From contig OZ024740.1 in NCBI GenBank assembly GCA_964016885.1, positions 6,107,450-6,171,449 of the forward strand: DNA of 64,000 bases, given 5' to 3'. Both the position numbers and the translations under genes were made by a program. Positions 1 to 13,300 of this stretch are shown piece after piece. Origin of the DNA: Eledone cirrhosa (taxonomy: Eukaryota > Mollusca > Cephalopoda > Octopoda > Eledonidae). How positions within the stretch are numbered: the first letter of the stretch is position 1; each line of letters begins with the position of its first letter. The notes below the pieces were generated by a model that did not search any database, was not told the DNA's origin, and saw only the letters and a list, made by a program, of their open reading frames with translations.

Positions 1-1875
1 CACTGCACATACCTCCACTGCACATAATCCACTGTACATACCTCCACTGTACATATCTCCACTGTACATACCTCCACTGTACATACCTCCACTGTACATA
101 CCTCCACTGTACATACCTCCACTGCACATACCTCCACTGTACATACCTCCACTGCACATACCTCCACTGTAGATACCTCCACTGCACATAGCTCCACTGT
201 ACATACCTCCTATATACATACCTCCACTGTACATACCTCCACTGCACATACCTCCACTGCACATACCTCCACTGTACATACCTCCACTGCCCATACCTCT
301 ACCGTACATACCTCCACTGCACATACCACCACTGCACATACCTCCACTGTACATACCTCCACTGTACATACCTCCATTACACATACCTCCACTGCACATA
401 CCTCCACTGCATATACCTCCACTGTACATACCTCAACTGAACATACCTCCACTGCACATACCTCCCCTGCACATACCTCCACTGTACATACCTCCACTGC
501 ACATATCTCCACTGCACATACCTCCACTGCTCATACCTCCACTTCACATACCTCCACTGTACATACCTCCACTGCACATACCTCCACTGTACATTCCTCC
601 ACTGCACATACCTCCACTGTACATACCTTCACTGCACATACATCCACTGTACATACCTCCCTTGTACATACCTCCACTGTACATACCTCCACTGTACATA
701 CCTCCACTGTACATACCTCCACTGCACATACCTCCAATGTACATACCTCCACTGCACATACCTCCAGTGCACATACCTCTACTGTTCATACCTCCAATGT
801 ACATACCTCCACTGCACATAGCTCCACTGCACATACATTCCTCCACTGCACATACATCCACTGTACATACCTCCACTGCACATCCATATCTCCACTGCAC
901 ATACCTCCACTGTAGATACCTCCACTGTACATATCTCCACTGTACATACCTCCACTGTACATACCCCCACTGCTCATACCTCTATTGTACATACCACCAC
1001 TGTACATACCTCCACTGCACATACCTCAACTTACATACCTCCACTGCACATACCTCCACTGTAGATGCCTCCACTGCACATAGCTCCACCGTACATACCT
1101 CCACTACACATACCTCCACTGTACATACCTCCACTGCACATACCTCCACTGCACATACCTCCACTGCACATACCTCCACTGTACATACCTCCACTGCCCA
1201 TACTTCTACTGTACATACCTCCACTGCACATAACTCCACTGCACATACCTCCACTGTACATACCTCCACTGTACATACCTCCATTACACATACCTCCACT
1301 GTACATACCTCCACTGCACATACCTCCATTGCAGATACCTCCACTGTACATACGTCCATTACACATACCTCGACTGAACATACCTCCACTGCACATACCT
1401 CCCCTGCACATACCTCCACTGTACATACCTCCATTGCACATACCTCCACTGCACATACCTCCACTGTACATACCTTCACTGTACATACATCCACTGTACA
1501 TACCTCCACTGTACATACCTCCACTGTACATACCTCCACTGTACATACCTCCACTACACATACCTCCACTGCACATACTTCCACTGTACATACCTCCACT
1601 GCGCATACCTCCACTGTACATACCTCCACTACACATACCTCAACTGTACATACCGCCACTGCACATACCTCCACTGCACATACATACCTCCACTGCACAT
1701 ACATCCACTGTACATACCTCCATTGCACATACCTCCACTGCACATACCTCCACTGTACATACCTACACTGCACATATCTCCACTCTACATACCTCCACCG
1801 CACATATACTCACTGTACATACCTCCACTGTACATACCTCCACTGTACATACCTCCACTGTACATACCTCCATTT

Positions 1876-2330
1876 CACATACATCCACTGTACATTCCTC
1901 CACTGTACATACATCCACTGTACATTCCTCCACTGTACATACCTCCACTGCACATACCTCCACTACACATACCTCCACTGCACATACCTCCCATGCACAT
2001 ACCTCCACTGAACATACCTCCACTGCACATACCTCCACTACACATACCTCCACTGCACATACCTCCCATGCACATACCTCCACTGTACATACCTCCACTG
2101 TACATACCTCCACTTCACATACATCCACTGTACATTCCTCCACTGTACATACCTGCACTGTACATACCTCCACTGTACATAACTCCACTTCACATACATC
2201 CACTGTACATTCCTCCACTGTACATACATCCACTGTACATTCCTCCACTGTACATACCTCCACTGCACATACCTCCACTACACATACCTCCACTGCACAT
2301 ACCTCCCATGCACATACCTCCACCGTACAT
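1876..2330. repeat. 315-bp higher-order duplication in the minisatellite
   Basis: A distinctive run of variant units recurs with a 315-bp offset, equal to 21 units of 15 bp. The run goes from a 'cacatacatccactgtaca' unit through the 'tacattcctcc' units, the 'actacaca' unit and then the 'cctcccatgcaca' unit. It starts near 1876 and again near 2191. A partial third start lies near 2114. Similar long-period structure occurs further right: the rare 'acatacaaccactgc' unit lies at 4721 and 5051, 330 bp (22 units) apart. This shows the array grew partly by duplication of multi-unit blocks. Confidence 0.8.
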
Positions 2331-2520
2331 ACCTCCACTGTACATAGCTCCACTGTACATACCTCCACTGTACATTCCTCCACTGTACATACCTCCACAG
2401 TACATACTTCTACTGCACATACCTCCACTGTACATACCTCCACTGTACATACCTCCACTGTACATACCTCCACTGTACATACCTCCACTGCACATACCTC
2501 CACTGTATATACCTCCACTG

Positions 2521-2690
2521 TACATACCTCGATCGTATATACATACCACCACTGCACATATCTCTACTTTTACATACCTCCACTGTACATACCTCAAATG
2601 TACATACCTCGATTGTATATACATACCACCACTGCACATATCTCTACTTTTACATACCTCCAATGTATATACCTCCATGTACATACCTCC
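2521..2690. repeat. Degenerate 80-bp duplicated block within the minisatellite
   Basis: Here the 15-bp register breaks down. A segment starting 'gatcgtatatacatacca' at 2531 and containing 'tctctacttttacatacc' is repeated from 2611 as 'gattgtatatacatacca', an 80-bp offset that is not a multiple of 15. Flanking units are also odd ('cctcaaatgtaca', 'cctccaatgtatata', 'cctccatgtaca'). It looks like a diverged patch that was itself duplicated once. I see no inserted foreign element in it. Confidence 0.75.
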
Positions 2691-5330
2691 ACTGTAGATA
2701 CCTCCACTGTACATACCTCCTCTGTACATACCTCCACTGTACATACCTCCACTGCACATACCTCCACTGTACATACCTCCACTGTACACAACTCTACTGC
2801 ACGTACATCAACTGCACATACCTCCACCGCACATACCACCACTGCACATACCTCCACTGCACATACCTCTACTGTACATACCTCCACTGTAATACCTCCA
2901 CTGCACATACCTCCACTGTACATACCTCCACTGTACATAACTCCACTGCACATACCTCCAATATACATACCTCCACTGTACATACCTCCACTGTAGATAC
3001 CTCCACTGTACATACCTCCTCTGTACATACCTCCACTGTATATATCTCCACTGTACATACCTCCACTGTCACATACCTCCACTGCACATACCTCCACTGC
3101 ACATACCTCCACTGTACATACCTCTACTGCACATACCTCCACTGTACATACCTCCACTGCACATACCTCCAATGTACATACCTCCACTCTACATACCTCC
3201 ACTGTAGATACCTCCACTGTACATACCTCCTCTGTACATACCTCCACTGTACATACCTCCACTGTACATAACTCCACTGTACATACCTCCACTGTACATA
3301 CCTCGACTGAACATACCTCCACTGCACATACCTCCCCTGCACATACCTCCACTGCACATACCTCGACTGAACATACCTCCAATGCACATACCTCCCCTGC
3401 ACATACCTCCACTGTACATACCTCCACTGCACATATCTCCACTGTACATACCTCCACTGCACATACCTCCACTGCACATACCTCCACTGTACATACCTCC
3501 ACTGCACATACCTCCACTGTACATACCTCCACTGCACATACCTCCACTGTACATGCCTTCACTGCACATACATCCACTGTACATACCTCCACTGTACATA
3601 CCTCCACTGTACATACCTCCTCTGTACATACCTCCACTATAGATACCTCCACTGTACATACCTTCTCTGTACATACCTCCACTGTACATACCTCCACTGC
3701 ACATACCTCCACTGCACATACCTCCACTGTACATACATCCACTGTACATAACTCCACTGTACATACCTCCACTGCACATACCTCCACTGCACATACCTCC
3801 ACTGTACATACCTCCACTGCACATACCTCCACTGTACATACCTCCACTGTACATACCTCCACTGTACATACCTCCACTGCACATACCTCCACTGTACATA
3901 CCTCCACTGTACACACCTCCACTGCACATACCTCCACTGTACATACCTCCACTGCATATACCTCCACAGCACATACCTCCACTGTACATACCTCCACTGT
4001 ACATATCTCCACTGCACATACCTCCACTGCACATACCTCCACTGTACATACCTCCACTGTACATACCTCCTCTGTACATACCTCCACTGTACATACCTAC
4101 ACTGCACATACCTCCACTGCCCATACTTCCACTGTACATACATCTACTGCACATACCTCCACTGCACATACCTCCACTGCACATACCTCCACAGCACATA
4201 CCTCCATTGCACATACCTCCACTGTACATACCTCCACTGTACATACCTCCACTGCGCCTACCGCCACGGTACATACCTCCATTGCACATACCTCCACTGT
4301 ACATACCTCCACTGTACATATCTCCACTGCACATACCTCCACTGTACATACCTCCACTGTACATACCTCCACTGTACATACCTCCACTGCACATACCTCC
4401 ACGGTACATACCTCCATTGCACATACCTCCACTGTACATACCTCCACTGTACATATCTCCATTGCACATACCCCCAGTGCACATACCTACATTGTACATA
4501 CCTCCACTGTACATACCTCCACAGCACATACCTCCACTGTACATACCTCCACTTTACATACCTCCACAGCACATACCTCCACTGTACATACCACCACTGT
4601 ACATACATCCACGGTACATACCTCCATTGCACATACCTACACTGTACATACCTCCACTGTACATACCACCACTGCACATACCTCCACTGCATATACCTAC
4701 ACCGTACATACCTCCACTGTACATACAACCACTGCACATACCTCCACTGTACATACCTCCACTGCACATACCTCCACTGCACATACCTCCACAGCACATA
4801 CCTCCATTGCACATACCTCCACTGTACATACCTCCACTGTACATACCTCCACTGCACATACCTCCACTGTACATACCTCCATTGCACATACCTCCACTGT
4901 ACATACCTCCACTGTACATATCTCTACTGCACATACCTCCACTGTACATACCTCCACTGTACATACCTCCATTGCACATACCTCCACTGTACATACCACC
5001 ACTGCACATACCTCCACTGCATATACCTACACTGTACATACCTCCACTGTACATACAACCACTGCATATACCTCCACTGTACATACCTCCACTGTACATA
5101 CCTCCCCTGCACATACCTCCACTGTACATACCTCCACTGTACATACCTCCATTGTACATACCTCCACTGCACATACCTCCAATGTACATACCTCCACTGT
5201 ACATACCTCCACTGTACATACCTCCAATGTACATACCTCCACTTTACATACCTCCACTGCACATACCTCCAATGTACATAACTCTACTGTACATACCTCC
5301 ATTGTACTTACCTCCACTGTACATAGCTCC

Positions 5331-5462
5331 TCGTGACACCTACACGATCTCGATCTCATTATCTCGTGGTGTTGGTGGGAGTGGGAGTATAGGGTAGGGG
5401 TAGTGGATTGGGTTGTGTATTTGGTTAAGAGATACCTACTGACTGTATGTTTTGCTTTGTAC
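5331..5462. other. Unassigned non-repetitive spacer
   Basis: This sequence follows the decay of the minisatellite. It contains a G/T-rich stretch (about 5366-5430) and a small palindrome-like motif around 'cacgatctcgatctcat' near 5343. No ORF, RNA gene or recognised repeat is visible. Confidence 0.5.
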
Positions 5463-5860
5463 TTAGGCAAGGCGGGTCTTCTGTATTACTGCGTAGCGTC
5501 AAAGATCTCGGTCCAGTGACATTGTCTTAGAGAGGTGTAAGTGTGTAAGGTCAGAATTTATCAGATCGTCCCAGGTTTTTCTGGGTCTACCTACTCCGTA
5601 ACTACCATCAATTTTGATTGCTCTGCACTTTTTTATATAGCTGTCATCTTTCATGCGCACCAGGTAACCATACCAACGTAGTCTTCTCTCAAGTAAACAG
5701 TATGTGATCCATCTTATTCACTTAGTTCATTTATGCTTTGCCGTTCGTGTATATTACTATTACACATCCAACGGAGCATGGATGCTTCTTTCCTCTTCAG
5801 TCTGAACAGATCCTCTGCTCGTAATGCTCATGTCTCACTGCCATGTAACATTGCTGTTCG
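5463..5860 (-). pseudogene. LINE reverse transcriptase C-terminal remnant
   Basis: Read on the minus strand, this stretch encodes the region just after the reverse-transcriptase catalytic core of a non-LTR retrotransposon. From about 5860 down to 5715 the frame reads TAMLHGSET, a stop, then ALRAEDLFRLKRKEASMLRW. This corresponds to the widespread animal RT motif 'AMLYGSETWALR', with the Trp codon now TGA. It then hits a stop near 5713 (LSE*). The homology resumes in another frame from about 5715 to 5465 with ERRLRWYGYLVRMKDD, KKCR, then GVGRPRKTWDDLI and SLDRDL followed by TGA where family members usually have Trp. It ends at TAA (5463-5465). One frameshift and at least three in-frame stops make it a dead fragment. 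The 5' part, including the RT catalytic residues and the endonuclease, is absent. The side nearest the 5' end of the element is cut by a TA-rich run at 5861. Family assignment below 'non-LTR (LINE)' is not attempted. Confidence 0.85.
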
Positions 5861-5897
5861 TATATATACATTATATATATATATCTATATATATATA
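5861..5897. repeat. Short (TA)n-rich microsatellite
   Basis: An interrupted TA run of about 37 bp, with 'ca' and 'ct' interruptions. It abuts the broken edge of the LINE remnant. Confidence 0.9.
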
Positions 5898-5990
5898 ACG
5901 AAGAAGTTGTGGTAAGGAACCAGATGGACCATAACGCAACAGAGTACTCAATACTTAGGGTAGTAGAGTGGGTAATAGGAAAAAATATGA
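5898..5990. other. Unassigned spacer next to a palindrome
   Basis: About 90 bp of mixed sequence starting 'cgaagaagttgtggtaagg'. I recognise no gene or repeat family. It may belong to the same dispersed repeat as the hairpin that follows, but nothing in the window repeats it, so this is a guess. Confidence 0.4.
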
Positions 5991-6083
5991 CCCCAACGGC
6001 AGAGTTCAAGCTTTTTCTACGGGTATTTCTGGACTATTGAGACCAGAAATAACCGTCGAAACGGCTGGAGCTCTGCCGTCGGG
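5991..6083. repeat. Imperfect palindrome, arms about 41 bp
   Basis: The left arm (5991-6032) contains 'ACGGCAGAG' and ends 'TATTTCTGG'. The right arm (6043-6083) starts 'CCAGAAATA' and contains 'CTCTGCCGT'. The arms pair with roughly eight mismatches or gaps and enclose a 10-nt loop ('actattgaga'). The structure could be the core of a small foldback element or a dispersed structured repeat. No coding capacity is visible; an apparent ORF running through it continues into the CT/TA microsatellite and is not credible. Confidence 0.8.
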
Positions 6084-6086
6084 ATC

Positions 6087-6720
<634 letters not shown>

Positions 6721-6740
6721 ATATTATTGTTCTGCAACCC
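6721..6740. other. 20-bp junction between MITE and satellite array
   Basis: The sequence 'atattattgttctgcaaccc' separates the MITE end from the first recognisable satellite monomer. It is the only non-satellite sequence between them. Confidence 0.6.
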
Positions 6741-7319
6741 CATAGAATTGGTATATATATGATGGTATAGTGTCCCTAGTAGAAATTCTTCACCAAAGAT
6801 TTTATACCAAAATATTCATAGAACTGGTTTATATATGATTGTATAGTGTTCTTAGTAGAAATTCTTCAGCAAAGGGATTTATACCAAAATATTCATAGAA
6901 CTGGTATATATATCATTGTATAGTGTCCCTAGTAGAAATTCTTTCCCAAAGAGATTCATACCAAAATATACATAGAACTGGTATACATATGATTGTATAG
7001 TGTCCTTAGTAGAAATACTTCACCATAGAGATTTATACCAAAATATTCATAGAACTGGTATATATATATGATTGTATAGTGTCCTTTGTAGAAATTCTTC
7101 ACCAGAGATTTTATACCAAAATATTCATAGCACTGGTATATATATGATTGTATCGTGTCCTTAGTAGAAACACTTCACCAAAGATTCTATACCCAAATAT
7201 TCATACAACTGATATATATATGATTGTATAGTGTCCTTAGTAGAAATACTTCACCAAAGAGATTTATACCAAAATATTCAGAGAACTGGTTTATATATGA
7301 TTGTATAGTGTCCTTAGTA

Positions 7320-10300
7320 GAAATTCTTCTACAAAGAGATTTATACCCAAATATTCATAGAACTGTTATATATATGATTGTATAGTGTCCTTAGTAAAAA
7401 TTCTTCACCAAAGAGATTTATACCAAAATATTCATAGAACTGGTATATATATGATTATATAGTGTCCTTAGTAGAAATTCTTCACCAAAGAGATTTATAC
7501 CAAAATATTCATAGAACTGGTATACATATGATTGCATAGTGTCCCCGGTAGGAATTTTTCACCAAAGAGATTTATACCAAAATATTCATATAACTGGTAT
7601 ATATATGATTGTATATTTTCCCTAGTAGAAATTCTTCACCAGAGAGATTCATACCAAAATATTCATAGAACTGGTATATATATAATTGTATAGTGTCCTT
7701 AGTAGAAACTCTTCACCAATGGCTTTATACCAAAATATACATAGAACAGGTATACATATGTTTGTATAGTGTCATTAGTAGAAATACTTCACCATAGAGA
7801 TTTATACCAAAATGTTCATAGAACTGGTATATATATATGATTGTATAGTGTCCTTAGTAGAAGTTCTTCACCAAAGATTTTATACCAGAATATACATAGA
7901 ACTGGTAAATATATGATTGTATAGTGTCCTTAGTAGAAATTCTTCACCAAAGAGATTTATACTAAAATATTCTTAGAACTGGTATATATATGATTGTATA
8001 GTGTACTTCGTAGAAATTCTTCACCAAACAGATTTATACCAAAATATTCATAGAACTGGTATATAGTTGATTGTATAGTGTCCTTAGTAGAAATTCTTCA
8101 CCAAAGATTTTATACGAGAATATACATAGAACTGTTATATATATGATTGTATAGTGTCCTTAGTAGAAATTCTTCACCAAAGAGATTTATACCAAAATAT
8201 TCATAGAACTGGTATATATATGATTATATAGTGTCCTTAGTAGAAATTCTTCACCAAAGAGATTTATACCAAAATATTCATAGAACTGGTATTCATATGA
8301 TTGCATAGTGTCCCCGGTAGGAATTTTTCACCAAAGAGATTTATACCAAAATAGTCATATAATTGGTATATATATGATTGTATATTTTCCCTAGAAGAAA
8401 TTCTTCACCAGAGAGATTCATACCAAATATTCATAGAACTGGTATATATATATGATTGTATAGTGTCCTTAGTAGAAATTCTTCTCCAAAGAGATTTATA
8501 CTAAAATATTCTTAGAACTGGTATATATATGATTGTGTAGTGTCCTTAGTAGAAATACTTGACCAAAGAGATGAATACCAAAATATTCATAGAAGTGGTA
8601 TATATATGATTGTATAGTGTCCTTAGTAGAAATTCTTCACCAAAGAGATTTATACCAAAATATTCATAGAAATGGTATATATATGATTGTATAGTGTCCT
8701 TAGTAGAAACTCTTCACCAAAGATGTTATACCAAAATATTCATAGAACTGGTATATATATGATTGTATATTTTCCTTATTAGAAATACTTCACCAAAGAG
8801 ATTTATACCAAAATATTCATAGAACTGGTATATATATGATTGTATAGTGTCCTTAGTAGAAATTCTTCACCAAAGAGATTCATACCAAAATATTCATAGA
8901 ACTTGTATAATTATGATTGTATAGTGTCCTTAGTAGAAATTCTTCACCAAAGAGATTTATACCAAAATATTCATAGAACTGGTATATTTATGATTGTATA
9001 GTGTCCTTAGTAGAAATTCTTCACCAAAGTCTTTATACCAAAATATACATAGAACTGGTATACATATGATTGTATAGTGTCCTTAGTAGAAATACTTCAC
9101 CATAGAGATTTATACCAAAATATTCATAGAACTGGTATATTTATGATTGTATAGTGTCCTTAGTAGAAATTCTTCACCAAAGACTTTATACCAAAATGTA
9201 CATAGAACTGGTATACATATGATTGTATAGTGTCCTTAGTAGAAATATTTCACCAAAGAGATTTATACCAAAATATTCATAAAACTGGTATATATATGAT
9301 TTTATAATGTCCTTAGTATGAATTCTTCACCAAAGCGATTTATTCAAAAATATTCATAGAACGGGTATATATATGATTGTATAGTGTCCTTAGTAGAAAT
9401 ACTTCACCAAAGACATTTATACCAAAATATTCATAGAGATGGTATATATATGATTGTATAGTGTCGTTAGTAGCAATTCTTCACCAAAGAGATTTATATC
9501 AAAATAGTCATAGAACTGGTATATATATGATTGTGTAGTGTCCTTAGTAGAAATACTTCACCAAAGAGATGAATACCAAAATATTCATAGAAGTGGTATA
9601 TATATGATTGTATAGTGTCCTTAGTAGAAATTCTTCACCAAAGAGATTTATACCAAAATATTCATAGAAATGGTATATATATGATTGTATAGTGTCCTTA
9701 GTAGAAGTTCTTCACCAAAGATTTTATACCAGAATATACATAGAACTGGTAAATATATGATTGTATAGTGTCCTTAGTAGAAACTCTTCACCAATGGCTT
9801 TATACCAAAATATACATAGAACAGGTATACATATGTTTGTATAGTGTCATTAGTAGAAATACTTCACCATAGAGATTTATACCAAAATGTTCATAGAACT
9901 GGTATATATATATGATTGTATAGTGTCCTTAGTAGAAGTTCTTCACCAAAGATTTTATACCAGAATATACATAGAACTGGTAAATATATGATTGTATAGT
10001 GTTCTTAGTAGAAATTCTTCACCAAAGAGATTTATACTAAAATATTCTTAGAACTGGTATATATATGATTGTATAGTGTACTTCGTAGAAATTCTTCACC
10101 AAACAGATTTATACGAAAATATTCATAAAACTGGTATATAGTTGATTGTATAGTGTCCTTAGTAGAAATTCTTCACCAAAGATTTTATACGAGAATATAC
10201 ATAGAACTGTTATATATATGATTGTATAGTGTCCTTAGTAGAAATTCTTCACCAAAGAGATTTATACCAAAATATTCATAGAACTGGTATATATATGATT

Positions 10301-13300
10301 ATATAGTGTCCTTAGTAGAAATTCTTCACCAAAGAGATTTATACCAAAATATTCATAGAACTGGTATTCATATGATTGCATAGTGTCCCCGGTAGGAATT
10401 TTTCACCAAAGAGATTTATACCAAAATAGTCATATAATTGGTATATATATGATTGTATATTTTCCCTAGAAGAAATTCTTCACCAGAGAGATTCATACCA
10501 AATATTCATAGAACTGGTATATATATATGATTGTATAGTGTCCTTAGTAGAAATTCTTCTCCAAAGAGATTTATACTAAAATATTCTTAGAACTGGTATA
10601 TATATGATTGTGTAGTGTCCTTAGTAGAAATACTTGACCAAAGAGATGAATACCAAAATATTCATAGAAGTGGTATATATATGATTGTATAGTGTCCTTA
10701 GTAGAAATTCTTCACCAAAGAGATTTATACCAAAATATTCATAGAAATGGTATATATATGATTGTATAGTGTCCTTAGTAGAAACTCTTCACCAAAGATG
10801 TTATACCAAAATATTCATAGAACTGGTATATATATGATTGTATATTTTCCTTATTAGAAATACTTCACCAAAGAGATTTATACCAAAATATTCATAGAAC
10901 TGGTATATATATGATTGTATAGTGTCCTTAGTAGAAATTCTTCACCAAAGAGATTCATACCAAAATATTCAAAGAACTTGTATAATTATGATTGTATAGT
11001 GTCCTTAGTAGAAATTCTTCACCAAAGAGATTTATACCAAAATATTCATAGAACTGGTATATTTATGATTGTATAGTGTCCTTAGTAGAAATTCTTCACC
11101 AAAGACTTTATACCAAAATATACATAGAACTGGTATACATATGATTGTATAGTGTCCTTAGTAGAAATACTTCACCATAGAGATTTATACCAAAATATTC
11201 ATAGAACTGGTATATTTATGATTGTATAGTGTCCTTAGTAGAAATTCTTCACCAAAGACTTTATACCAAAATGTACATAGAACTGGTATACATATGATTG
11301 TATAGTGTCCTTAGTAGAAATTCTTCTACAAAGAGATTTATACCCAAATATTCATAGAACTGTTATATATATGATTGTATAGTGTCCTTAGTAAAAATTC
11401 TTCACCAAAGAGATTTATACCAAAATATTCATAGAACTGGTATATATATGATTATATAGTGTCCTTAGTAGAAATTCTTCACCAAAGAGATTTATACCAA
11501 AATATTCATAGAACTGGTATACATATGATTGCATAGTGTCCCCGGTAGGAATTTTTCACCAAAGAGATTTATACCAAAATATTCATATAACTGGTATATA
11601 TATGATTGTATATTTTCCCTAGTAGAAATTCTTCACCAGAGAGATTCATACCAAAATATTCATAGAACTGGTATATATATAATTGTATAGTGTCCTTAGT
11701 AGAAACTCTTCACCAATGGCTTTATACCAAAATATACATAGAACAGGTATACATATGTTTGTATAGTGTCATTAGTAGAAATACTTCACCATAGAGATTT
11801 ATACCAAAATGTTCATAGAACTGGTATATATATATGATTGTATAGTGTCCTTAGTAGAAGTTCTTCACCAAAGATTTTATACCAGAATATACATAGAACT
11901 GGTAAATATATGATTGTATAGTGTCCTTAGTAGAAATTCTTCACCAAAGAGATTTATACTAAAATATTCTTAGAACTGGTATATATATGATTGTATAGTG
12001 TACTTCGTAGAAATTCTTCACCAAACAGATTTATACCAAAATATTCATAGAACTGGTATATAGTTGATTGTATAGTGTCCTTAGTAGAAATTCTTCACCA
12101 AAGATTTTATACGAGAATATACATAGAACTGTTATATATATGATTGTATAGTGTCCTTAGTAGAAATTCTTCACCAAAGAGATTTATACCAAAATATTCA
12201 TAGAACTGGTATATATATGATTATATAGTGTCCTTAGTAGAAATTCTTCACCAAAGAGATTTATACCAAAATATTCATAGAACTGGTATTCATATGATTG
12301 CATAGTGTCCCCGGTAGGAATTTTTCACCAAAGAGATTTATACCAAAATAGTCATATAATTGGTATATATATGATTGTATATTTTCCCTAGAAGAAATTC
12401 TTCACCAGAGAGATTCATACCAAATATTCATAGAACTGGTATATATATATGATTGTATAGTGTCCTTAGTAGAAATTCTTCTCCAAAGAGATTTATACTA
12501 AAATATTCTTAGAACTGGTATATATATGATTGTGTAGTGTCCTTAGTAGAAATACTTGACCAAAGAGATGAATACCAAAATATTCATAGAAGTGGTATAT
12601 ATATGATTGTATAGTGTCCTTAGTAGAAATTCTTCACCAAAGAGATTTATACCAAAATATTCATAGAAATGGTATATATATGATTGTATAGTGTCCTTAG
12701 TAGAAACTCTTCACCAAAGATGTTATACCAAAATATTCATAGAACTGGTATATATATGATTGTATATTTTCCTTATTAGAAATACTTCACCAAAGAGATT
12801 TATACCAAAATATTCATAGAACTGGTATATATATGATTGTATAGTGTCCTTAGTAGAAATTCTTCACCAAAGAGATTCATACCAAAATATTCATAGAACT
12901 TGTATAATTATGATTGTATAGTGTCCTTAGTAGAAATTCTTCACCAAAGAGATTTATACCAAAATATTCATAGAACTGGTATATTTATGATTGTATAGTG
13001 TCCTTAGTAGAAATTCTTCACCAAAGTCTTTATACCAAAATATACATAGAACTGGTATACATATGATTGTATAGTGTCCTTAGTAGAAATACTTCACCAT
13101 AGAGATTTATACCAAAATATTCATAGAACTGGTATTTTTATGATTGTATAGTGTCCTTAGTAGAAATTCTTCACCAAAGACTTTATACCAAAATGTACAT
13201 AGAACTGGTATACATATGATTGTATAGTGTCCTTAGTAGAAATATTTCACCAAAGAGATTTATACCAAAATATTCATAAAACTGGTATATATATGATTTT

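Larger units (their letters stand above)
1..5330. repeat. 15-bp minisatellite array, about 355 copies
   Basis: Uninterrupted head-to-tail copies of a 15-bp unit with consensus CCTCCACTGTACATA. The commonest variant has TGCACA in place of TGTACA. Other recurrent variants are CATCCACTG, CCTCCATTG, CCACCACTG, CCTCCCCTG and CCTCGACTG. The array is already running at base 1, so its left end is outside the window; it decays at about 5320-5330. The unit is strongly strand-asymmetric, with 6 C and 1 G per 15 bases on the plus strand, and the consensus has no CpG. Fifteen is a multiple of three and the consensus has no stop in any frame, which yields long ORFs on both strands reading as five-residue peptides (PPLYI, STVHT, LHCTY, YVQWR, MYSGG, CTVEV). 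I see no promoter, splice signal or non-repeat coding sequence attached to them, so I treat them as spurious. Small indels that shift the reading phase occur near 835, 875, 1030, 1685 and 2530-2680. Confidence 0.97.

Noticed and set aside
1..5330. Telomeric repeat
   Set aside because: The unit is 15 bp and bears no resemblance to TTAGGG-type motifs.
662..5397. Long ORFs (up to about 640 codons) on both strands across the minisatellite
   Set aside because: They follow from a 15-bp unit with no stops in six frames. They overlap each other in all frames, and they lack any non-repetitive domain, splice context or start context.
5027..5470. Minus-strand ORF with a short non-repeat N-terminus followed by CTVEV-type repeats
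   Set aside because: The N-terminal part is translated from the unassigned spacer, and the rest is the minisatellite frame. No recognisable domain or supporting signal is present.
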